From Lachnospiraceae bacterium (lineage in GTDB: Bacteria > Bacillota > Clostridia > Lachnospirales > Lachnospiraceae), in NCBI GenBank assembly GCA_017964055.1, contig JAGCSS010000284.1:1-5153 (forward strand): a stretch of 5,153 bases of DNA, read 5' to 3'. The notes under the pieces were generated by a model. It was not told where the DNA came from. It made no database searches and was given only the letters and a program-made list of their open reading frames with translations. Below are positions 1 through 5,153 of this stretch, one piece after another (the stretch's first letter is position 1; each line of letters opens with the position of its first letter). A program made the position numbers and the translations under genes.

Positions 1-1057
1 CCTTTGCCCGGATACCCGAAAGCTCCGCCTCCAGCGCTCCTATCTGTTCGGACAATTCCTCCGCTGCCGACCTTAAAGACTTGAGCTCTTCGCTTTCATC
101 GGAATCCTCCGGATCTCCCACAGACGTGTCGCCGGTCTCATATTCCGTATCCCCGTCAGGTCCCGGCATGATATCGTCTCCGGTCTCTGTACCGCCGGAA
201 GACTCCTCCGTCTCCATGACCGCGATCTGCCCGAGTATCTCATCGAGTGCCTCTTTAAACGGCAATATCTCCGCCTCTTTCGCCTCAACCGCTGCCAGCA
301 GTTCCGCATATTCTTCGGCAAGCATGCCCAGCTCCGCTGTTTTCCCTACCGGATCGTCATACTTACCCTTAAGCTTTGCGTACAGCTTCGGGCTGTTGAT
401 GCCTGCCGAGATGCTGTCCGTACCTGCCACCATGAATCGCTTTACAAATGTATTTCTGATACGGTACATTCCCTTTCCTTCAAGTACCAGTCCGGTGTCG
501 ATCTCCACCCCGTCGATCAGGCCCATCAGCTCTGCCGTACAGATATCCACCCCGGCAAGTTCCTCTTCAAGCTCTGTCTTCCTCGTAAGTACAGTGTTCA
601 CATCTTCCTGCCCCGCGATCAGTCCGAGCTTTTCTCCGATACTTTCGATCAGGCCTTCGACCATTGTCACTTCTTCGGCTTCAATTGCCTGCTCCTTAAA
701 ATACCTGCCGCCCGCAGATGCGATCGGATATGTATCTCCCACCCGGCACGAAGTCACGGTACATCGGGCCGAATTGGTCTCCGCAAAGAGGGATATCCGA
801 TTTTCGAGTTCCCGCTTATTTGCCCTTTTTTCTCCGTAACCCAGATCGAGCGCGAATATCCCGTACTCGTCAAAAAGAGGCCTGTAGTAATCCGCCAGCG
901 CGCTTTCCACCCCCGATGCGAGTGCCGCCTCCGCTTTGCTCCTCCTAGTCGCCGCAGCCGCCGCTTCAAGGCTTACCGCGACCAGTGACAGTATCAGCAC
1001 AAATACCAGTGCCAGATACACGGTTATACTGCCCGAGAGTCTCCTGCCCGTCCCCAT
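1..1057 (-). CDS. DUF5702-like membrane-anchored protein of a Tad locus (N-terminal 352 codons; 3' end beyond the left edge)
   Basis: This frame opens with ATG at 1057 and has no stop in 352 codons before the left edge, so the C-terminus is missing. The ATG shares one base with the pilin stop (TGATG), which suggests translational coupling. Residues 9-12 (GSIT) precede one hydrophobic segment at about 13-31, then an Ala-rich and charged stretch. This TadE- or pseudopilin-like N-terminus would place the rest outside the membrane. The stretch around 53-72 (ADYYRPLFDEYGIFALDL) resembles the start of DUF5702 proteins found beside Tad genes in Lachnospiraceae; I recall this family from memory and did not search it. 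Residues about 236-282 and 323-352 are Glu/Ala/Leu-rich and probably coiled coil, separated by an acidic, Gly/Ser/Thr/Pro-rich linker at about 281-322. No Glu sits at +5 after Gly9, so prepilin cleavage is doubtful. A role as minor pilin or surface subunit is inferred. Confidence 0.85.
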   Translation of the reverse strand, partial: MGTGRRLSGSITVYLALVFVLILSLVAVSLEAAAAATRRSKAEAALASGVESALADYYRPLFDEYGIFALDLGYGEKRANKRELENRISLFAETNSARCTVTSCRVGDTYPIASAGGRYFKEQAIEAEEVTMVEGLIESIGEKLGLIAGQEDVNTVLTRKTELEEELAGVDICTAELMGLIDGVEIDTGLVLEGKGMYRIRNTFVKRFMVAGTDSISAGINSPKLYAKLKGKYDDPVGKTAELGMLAEEYAELLAAVEAKEAEILPFKEALDEILGQIAVMETEESSGGTETGDDIMPGPDGDTEYETGDTSVGDPEDSDESEELKSLRSAAEELSEQIGALEAELSGIRAK

Positions 1058-1230
1058 CAGTCTATGATCGCATCCGTGTTCGCGGTAATGCTTTGGAACG
1101 CTTTTTCCACTATGGCGGCGATCTGATCTTTGAATATCACCACAAGCGCAATGATGACCACGAGTATGAGGACGATTTCGATCGATGTGATACCTCTGCT
1201 GTCATCCCAAAAACCTTTTTTCTCTTTCAT
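1057..1230 (-). CDS. flp: Flp-type (type IVb) prepilin, Flp1-like, 57 aa
   Basis: This is the likely major structural subunit of the Tad pilus. The 57-residue protein has a short charged leader (residues 1-13), then Gly13 followed by ITSIE, with Glu18 at +5. This matches the class III/Flp prepilin site G|xxxxE. Residues about 19-33 form an unbroken hydrophobic helix (IVLILVVIIALVVIF), followed by a short amphipathic tail ending NTDAIID. The predicted mature pilin has only 44 residues, typical of Flp pilins. The Tyr that often follows Glu in Flp pilins is Ile here. The frame continues upstream to an ATG at 1317, but that lies inside the tadC end, whereas the ATG at 1230 has the best ribosome binding site of the window. 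Its processing peptidase (TadV type) is not in view. Confidence 0.93.
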   Translation of the reverse strand: MKEKKGFWDDSRGITSIEIVLILVVIIALVVIFKDQIAAIVEKAFQSITANTDAIID

Positions 1231-1235
1231 ATCTT

Positions 1236-1242
1236 CTCCCTT
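1236..1242 (-). promoter_or_regulatory. Strong Shine-Dalgarno site of the Flp pilin
   Basis: On the minus strand AAGGGAG is followed by the five bases AAGAT and then the ATG at 1230. It lies in the 32-base gap between the tadC stop and the pilin, the only real gap in this gene run. It fixes the pilin start at 1230 and suggests that the pilin is translated better than its coupled neighbours, as expected for the major subunit. Confidence 0.8.
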
Positions 1243-1262
1243 CTGTCTGCATATCGCGCTGT

Positions 1263-2621
1263 TTATCCTCCGAAAGCCGAAAATGCCGGCACCATGATGA
1301 TCGCAAAGACCAGGCACAGCATTCCGAACATCGGCAAAAGAAGCTTTGTGCCCGCTTCCGCAGCCTGCCTGCGCACATCGGCAGTCCTGCTTTCCATGGC
1401 TTCGACCGCCTCCTGTTCCAGTACCGCCGTCAGATCCCTGCTGCCCCTTTTCAGATTGTTTGCAAGCAATACGCCGAATTTTCTGTATGCAGGAATGCCG
1501 CAGCGCTTGCCGAAGTCCTCATATACCTTTGCCTCACTGGCGCCGAACCTCAATTCATGTGCGCTCTTCATCATTTCTTCATAGGCATATCGCGTTTTCC
1601 CGCCGGCTTTTGCGTAATCCCCGCATATCTTTTCCCATGCGGCGCGGCAGGTCATCCCGGCGGTAACGAGCAGTACAAATTTGGTTATGATGTCCGGATA
1701 GTCACGAAGCATTTCCTGCTCTCTCTTTTTCTCTCTTGCCGAAAGCTCCGACCTCACGGCAGGCACCACCGCAGCTATCGCGCCGAAACCGAGCAGCAGT
1801 ATCCATATATGCCTGCTCCGGGTTTTTTCGCCCCAGTCAATGCCCTCTCCTTCTACAGCTGTAGGAAGAATGAACCACGGACTGTCGGCGCTGCTTTTGT
1901 CCTCTTCAGACAGCAGCTCGTTCAGCTTTTCTGCAAATGACGTGCCCGCATCTTCCCTCTCGGGAACAAGCCGTACGGGAAACGAATATATCCGCACCTC
2001 ATCGTAGTATTCGAGTCTGGCTGTCAGATATACGATGACCGGCTCGGTGACCGCCTCTCTGACGATCGCTCCCGAAGGATAAAAGTAGGTACTGTCGATA
2101 TCCGGCCAGGTCACTTTTATCCGCGTCCCTTCGATCGTCCCGACAAAGTTCAGCTTTCCGCTGACTTCCTCCGCAGATCCGCTGCCGGCCAGGACCGCCT
2201 CTTCCAGTTTTGCGAAAGCGCTCTCAAAGAACTGCTCCAGTGCCTCACCTTCATACTTCTGTTCACTGACGTTCACTGTGATCTGTTCCGGATCCTGTCC
2301 TTCCCGCGCATACTCCAGCTCATAGCCGCTGCTTCCTTCTCCGGCTCTGTTTCTGGCCAGCCTGCCCCTGTCTATGACCGCGCTCCGCCCGACCAGCACT
2401 CCCACCGCGATCACAACCGCGGCAAACGCGATGACCAGCATATACGCAATGCACCTGCAGGCCTGCTCCTCCTGCTCACCGGCGGCATCCCCGTTAACGT
2501 ACAGCCGCTCAAAGACCTCTCTTTTTTCAGGAAAATCGCGAACCCCGAGCCTTTTGAGCAGCTGCAGTATCCGTCTGCACAAAGGCAGAAGAAACGGCAG
2601 CGGAAAACTCTTTTTCTTCAA
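1263..2621 (-). CDS. tadC: TadC-like type II secretion F family platform protein with a large extracytoplasmic insertion, 452 aa
   Basis: This is an inner-membrane platform protein that would pair with TadB and be driven by the CpaF ATPase. A cytoplasmic, basic N-terminus (1-57) is followed by a membrane segment at about 58-79, a polar region of roughly 190 residues (80-270), a second membrane segment (271-289), an F-domain-like helical region (about 298-425, including MLRDYPDIITKFVLLVTAGM and the FGKRCGIPAYRKFGVLLANNL-like stretch near 370-390), and a final membrane segment (about 427-449). The alternation puts the 190-residue region outside and the F domain inside. Standard TadC proteins are about 300 residues, so this one is longer because of the insertion. 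The start is TTG, overlapping the tadB stop as TTGA, which suggests coupling; no strong Shine-Dalgarno site precedes it. The C-terminal half gives the family call, and the insertion's function is unknown. Confidence 0.88.
   Translation of the reverse strand: MKKKSFPLPFLLPLCRRILQLLKRLGVRDFPEKREVFERLYVNGDAAGEQEEQACRCIAYMLVIAFAAVVIAVGVLVGRSAVIDRGRLARNRAGEGSSGYELEYAREGQDPEQITVNVSEQKYEGEALEQFFESAFAKLEEAVLAGSGSAEEVSGKLNFVGTIEGTRIKVTWPDIDSTYFYPSGAIVREAVTEPVIVYLTARLEYYDEVRIYSFPVRLVPEREDAGTSFAEKLNELLSEEDKSSADSPWFILPTAVEGEGIDWGEKTRSRHIWILLLGFGAIAAVVPAVRSELSAREKKREQEMLRDYPDIITKFVLLVTAGMTCRAAWEKICGDYAKAGGKTRYAYEEMMKSAHELRFGASEAKVYEDFGKRCGIPAYRKFGVLLANNLKRGSRDLTAVLEQEAVEAMESRTADVRRQAAEAGTKLLLPMFGMLCLVFAIIMVPAFSAFGG
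2618..2621 (-). promoter_or_regulatory. TTGA stop/start overlap coupling tadB to tadC
   Basis: The minus-strand bases TTGA contain both the TGA stop of tadB (2620-2618) and the proposed TTG start of tadC (2621-2619). With no strong ribosome binding site ahead of it, tadC is probably translated by ribosomes that reinitiate after tadB. This would keep the two partner proteins in balance, and it is inferred from the layout only. Confidence 0.55.
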
Positions 2622-3382
2622 AGCTCTATCTTCACCAGCCTTTCCGACAGCTCAGAGAGCAATACATACAGCACGAGTATGACTGTCATGAATGCGGCTC
2701 CCGAAACACTGCCGTACAGCGAACCGATCATCCCCGGCGAGAATATCCGCAGATAGAGCAATACTCCGAAAGGCACGAGCTTCATGATGTCCGACTCGTA
2801 TTTTGCGGCTGACATCGCTGTCCTGATATCCCGTTTGAGCTCGATCCCGTTCCTGATCATGTCAGTCGTGGAGCGTATGATCGCAATTATGTTTCCTCCG
2901 GTGCGTTTCGCCGTGGCAAACACATCGGCAAATCCGGCGATATCGTCCACTCCGCTCCTTGCCGCAAAACCTGCCAGGGCATCCTCTACCGGCACATTGT
3001 TCTTTATCTCGCCCATAAGTGCCCGCAGCTCCGTCATTATCAGAGCGTCTTTATCGTAAGTGACCGACAGATCCCTGTATGCCTCGGCCAGTCCGTTTTC
3101 CACCGAATATCCTGCCTCCAGTGCAGCGCTGAGGCTTCTGATCGCATCCGAGAACTGCAGATCGAGCTGCCATTTCCGGGCCTCCTTTTTCACGGCTGTC
3201 TTCTTTTTGAGATAGAACACCAGATAGGGAGAAAGCAGGATCATCGCGATCAGGCTGTTATAGCAGAGCAGCGCCGCCGCGGCAAGCATCAGCGTGCAGA
3301 TCGCCGCAGCAACAGCGGTCTCTCGCACACTCATGCGATAGTTTTCATAATCCGGCAGCCCTGAATTTGCCGGGCCTTGCAA
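2618..3382 (-). CDS. tadB: TadB-like type II secretion F family inner-membrane protein, about 254 aa (start uncertain)
   Basis: This is a Tad pilus platform protein and the likely partner of TadC. Counted from the TTG at 3382, two adjacent membrane segments lie at about 24-40 and 43-59, a helical F-domain region follows to about 200, and two membrane segments lie at about 201-221 and 226-245. F-domain signatures are FSDAIRSLSAALEAGYS at 77-93 and TAKRTGGN at 157-164, the conserved Lys-x-Thr-Gly-Gly-Asn-type loop. The start is not certain. An ATG at 3484 would overlap cpaF by 140 bases and is rejected. The TTG at 3382 has GGAA about six bases upstream and overlaps cpaF by 38 bases. The ATG at 3334 lies 10 bases after the cpaF stop but has no clear Shine-Dalgarno site. 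I prefer 3382 because it keeps PDYENYRMS, which resembles the N-terminus of relatives as I remember them. Confidence 0.87.
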   Translation of the reverse strand: MQGPANSGLPDYENYRMSVRETAVAAAICTLMLAAAALLCYNSLIAMILLSPYLVFYLKKKTAVKKEARKWQLDLQFSDAIRSLSAALEAGYSVENGLAEAYRDLSVTYDKDALIMTELRALMGEIKNNVPVEDALAGFAARSGVDDIAGFADVFATAKRTGGNIIAIIRSTTDMIRNGIELKRDIRTAMSAAKYESDIMKLVPFGVLLYLRIFSPGMIGSLYGSVSGAAFMTVILVLYVLLSELSERLVKIEL

Positions 3383-4568
3383 GCGGATTTCCGGTCGGAA
3401 CAAGCCTGCCTTCGACGCGCCCTTCTTTTTCGCCCGTTTCTTCAAATCTGTAAAGCGTATTAAGAACGATCTCGTCATGCTCAAATCCGGCTACCTCCGT
3501 AATCTCCGCTACCTTTCTGGTTTTGTCCCTGAACCTGCCCAGATGGATCATGATGTCAATGGCCGACGCAATCTGTCTCCTGACCGCCATTATCGGTATA
3601 TCCGCTCCGAGCAGGCACATCGTCTCCATCCTCGAGAGCATATCCGCGGTTGAGTTAGCGTGTCCCGTAGACATCCCGGAGTGCCCTGTGTTCAATGCCT
3701 GCAGCATGTCTATGCACGCTCCGTCGCGGACCTCCCCGACCACTATCCTGTCGGGCCTCATCCGCAGAGAAGTCTTGATCAGATCCCTGATGGAGACCTC
3801 GTTTTTACCGTCTGCATTTGAGCTGCGCGCCTCAAGCGTCACCAGATTCGCTATTCCGTTCAGCTGCAGTTCTGCCGAATCCTCGATGGTTATGACCCGC
3901 TCATCCGCCGGAATGCAGCCGGAGAGCGCGTTAAGGAACGTCGTCTTGCCCGTGCCGGTACCTCCCGAGATCACGATATTCATCCTGGCCGCGATCGCTT
4001 TTTTCAGAAAATCCGCAGCCTCCGCATCCAGGGATCCAAGCTCGATCAAGTGCTCTATGGTCATGATCTCCTGCGGAAACTTCCTGATCGTGACGATCGG
4101 TCCGTTGAGCGCGACCGGAGGTATCACAAGATTTACGCGGGATCCGTCGGGCAGCCTCGAATCGGCGATTGGACTCGCCTCGTTGATCACCCTGTTCGCA
4201 CCCGCAGCTATTTTCTGTGTAATGTCGTTCAGCTGTCCGATATCCTCGAACTCGCCGCCAAAGCGGCTGATCCTGCCGTCTTTTTCATAAAAAATATTCT
4301 CAGGGCCGTTTATCATGATCTCCGTGATGTCACGGTCCTCGAGCAGCTCCTGTATCACTCCAAAGCCGCGGATCGAGGCATAGACCTGCTTTCGTGCCCT
4401 GATACGCTGCATAAGCGTCAGATGAGCGGTCCTTGCGTATTCGCATATAACCTCATCTATGATCGCGCAGAGCCGGTCATCATCACCGCTCCCGGCTGCC
4501 CGCAGTTCGTTCCGCTCCATCACCCGTCTGCGCAGCTCGGAATACAGCTCCTTATCCGAAATATCCAA
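3345..4568 (-). CDS. cpaF: CpaF/TadA family secretion ATPase of the Tad pilus, 407 aa
   Basis: This cytoplasmic hexameric ATPase of the type II/IV secretion (VirB11/PilT-like) superfamily powers Flp pilus assembly through TadB and TadC. An N-terminal helical region (1-65) leads to the conserved GFGVIQELLEDRDITEIMIN stretch (68-87). Catalytic motifs are complete: Walker A GGTGTGKTT at 202-210 with Lys208, Asp-box region ITIEDSAEL at 226-234, Walker B region RIVVGEVRD at 274-282 with Glu279, and His box TGHSGMSTGHANS at 294-306. The length is normal for short Clostridia CpaF proteins. The start is TTG at 4568, overlapping the end of the tadZ-like gene by 17 bases, with a GGAAG about 10-12 bases upstream. 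An internal ATG at residue 17 is the alternative. The residues after about 372 form a polar Arg/Gly-rich tail with no recognised motif. The family call is very secure. Confidence 0.96.
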   Translation of the reverse strand: MDISDKELYSELRRRVMERNELRAAGSGDDDRLCAIIDEVICEYARTAHLTLMQRIRARKQVYASIRGFGVIQELLEDRDITEIMINGPENIFYEKDGRISRFGGEFEDIGQLNDITQKIAAGANRVINEASPIADSRLPDGSRVNLVIPPVALNGPIVTIRKFPQEIMTIEHLIELGSLDAEAADFLKKAIAARMNIVISGGTGTGKTTFLNALSGCIPADERVITIEDSAELQLNGIANLVTLEARSSNADGKNEVSIRDLIKTSLRMRPDRIVVGEVRDGACIDMLQALNTGHSGMSTGHANSTADMLSRMETMCLLGADIPIMAVRRQIASAIDIMIHLGRFRDKTRKVAEITEVAGFEHDEIVLNTLYRFEETGEKEGRVEGRLVPTGNPLARPGKFRAAGL

Positions 4569-5153
4569 AGTCCACCACTTCCTTCACAAAGCCTCCGAGG
4601 CTCCCCTCAAGCAGCATGCCGCGTTCGGGCACTCCGTCGGCAAATATCCTGTCGGTCGGCACTGTCCTCTCGGTCATCCGATCCGCTACATCCGTCAGAC
4701 CCGAAGCTTTTAGCTGCCTCTTCCACTCAGCGATCACTGCCTCATCATGCTTTGTTTTTCCCTTGGTCACATAGATGTCCGTACAGATTCTCAGCAGTTC
4801 CGTCGCAGCGGTCTGCGGTCTCCCGAGATCGAACACCGCGCACTCATAGCCTGCTTTTTCGATCAGGCGTGCGAGTCGGCAAAGGGCATCCCTGCCCATA
4901 TTCTCCAGGTCGAGCCAGTGCGACGGGCCTTTGATGTATGCCGCGCCGCCGTCCGTACGGACATAGTCCGCCAGCTCCGGCGCATCCTCCGTCCCGTGAG
5001 TTTCGGACAGATATATCAGCTCAGACAAGTCCCGTGCTCCCGGCTCTTTGCTTCCGTTCACAGAGAAAATAGGATCGAGCGATACGAACAGCGTCGCGCC
5101 TTTTGTGGCCAGATAATCCGCGAGCGCGAGCGAAAGCGTAGAGCACCTGCTGC
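4552..5153 (-). CDS. tadZ: TadZ/CpaE-like P-loop protein, C-terminal 199 codons (5' end beyond the right edge)
   Basis: The frame is open to the right edge, with the first complete codon at 5151, and ends with TAA at 4554-4552. The visible residues begin SRCSTLSLALADYLATKG followed by ATLFVSLDP, which reads like the nucleotide-binding loop, first helix and second strand of a MinD/ParA-like fold. Later, YECAVFDLG (about residues 102-110) fits the Walker B strand. TadZ/CpaE proteins are known to localise the Tad machine, and position just upstream of cpaF supports the call. The loop has no lysine at the usual Walker A position: aligned either as RCSTLS or as xxCST, the Lys becomes Thr or Cys. 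A GTG at 5061 could look like a start, but the reading frame and fold continue upstream of it. The N-terminal receiver-like domain expected of this family would be outside the window. It could also be a non-TadZ ParA relative, which is less likely here. Confidence 0.83.
   Translation of the reverse strand, partial: SRCSTLSLALADYLATKGATLFVSLDPIFSVNGSKEPGARDLSELIYLSETHGTEDAPELADYVRTDGGAAYIKGPSHWLDLENMGRDALCRLARLIEKAGYECAVFDLGRPQTAATELLRICTDIYVTKGKTKHDEAVIAEWKRQLKASGLTDVADRMTERTVPTDRIFADGVPERGMLLEGSLGGFVKEVVDFGYFG

Noticed and set aside
81..839. Plus-strand open frame of 252 codons, very rich in Ser and Pro
   Set aside because: It is exactly antisense to the well-formed DUF5702-like frame. Its Ser/Pro bias comes from reversed Glu, Gly and Asp/Arg codons, and it shows no recognisable domain or ribosome site.
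754..969. Minus-strand frame starting with an Arg-rich stretch
   Set aside because: It lies inside the DUF5702-like gene in a different frame. Its Arg/Trp-rich composition is typical of a shifted reading of Ala/Glu-rich coding sequence.
1231..1262. Possible terminator or processing hairpin between tadC and flp
   Set aside because: No stable inverted repeat or T-run is visible on the minus strand; the gap holds only the ribosome site.
1231..1317. Upstream extension of the pilin frame to an ATG at 1317
   Set aside because: It would overlap the tadC end and add residues with no leader character. The ATG at 1230 has a strong ribosome site and gives a standard short prepilin leader.
985..1584. 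Plus-strand open frame of 199 codons across the pilin and tadC end
   Set aside because: It is antisense to the pilin and the tadC C-terminus, both with strong family signatures; nothing in it looks like a protein domain.
3523..4290. Plus-strand open frame of 255 codons antisense to cpaF
   Set aside because: cpaF on the opposite strand carries all expected ATPase motifs. The antisense frame shows only Ser/Ile-rich composition from mirrored codons.
4050..4934. Plus-strand open frame of 294 codons spanning the cpaF/tadZ junction
   Set aside because: It crosses two clear minus-strand genes, has a shadow composition rich in Arg, Ser, His and Leu, and has no motif.
5059..5061. GTG as the start of a 169-residue gene at the right end
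   Set aside because: The same frame continues upstream without a stop into a P-loop-like segment and strand, so this GTG is an internal Val codon.

Overview
The window is a tightly packed run of six genes, all on the minus strand and reading from right to left, that encode a Tad-type (tight adherence, type IVc) pilus or pseudopilus machine. The gene order, the absence of any outer-membrane secretin or lipoprotein gene in the visible part, the short Flp1-like pilin and a DUF5702-like protein at the downstream end all suggest a Gram-positive anaerobic Clostridia, most likely a Lachnospiraceae-like gut or rumen bacterium. This placement rests on gene content and protein style, not on a marker gene. 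By eye, base composition looks even, slightly GC-rich, and alike across the window, so nothing suggests a recent insertion.

Layout in transcription order: (1) right edge to 4552, the C-terminal part of a TadZ/CpaE-like P-loop protein whose start lies outside the window; (2) 4568-3345, the TadA/CpaF secretion ATPase, with all catalytic motifs intact; (3) about 3382-2618, a TadB-like inner-membrane platform protein; (4) 2621-1263, a TadC-like platform protein with an unusual insertion of about 190 residues, probably extracytoplasmic, between its first two membrane segments; (5) 1230-1057, a 57-residue Flp-type prepilin with a clear class III cleavage site; (6) 1057 to the left edge, the N-terminal 352 codons of a membrane-anchored DUF5702-like protein with coiled-coil and acidic segments. 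Gene 6 is open at the window edge, with no stop in 352 codons.

The genes overlap or nearly touch (17 bp between 1 and 2, up to 38 bp between 2 and 3 depending on the start, 4 bp between 3 and 4, 32 bp gap before the pilin, 1 bp between 5 and 6), so one operon with translational coupling is the simplest reading. I see no promoter, terminator, RNA gene, CRISPR array, insertion sequence or notable repeat, and no stretch over 300 bases is without a gene. In the model from known Tad systems, the TadZ-like protein positions the machine, CpaF hydrolyses ATP in the cytoplasm, TadB and TadC form the membrane platform that CpaF drives, and the processed Flp pilin is assembled into a fibre. The DUF5702-like protein would be a surface or pseudopilin-like accessory. 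The prepilin peptidase (TadV) and TadE/TadF-type minor pilins are not in the window. The most interesting points are the TadC insertion, which looks like a bacterial Ig-like domain, and the TadZ-like nucleotide-binding loop, which appears to have lost its lysine.
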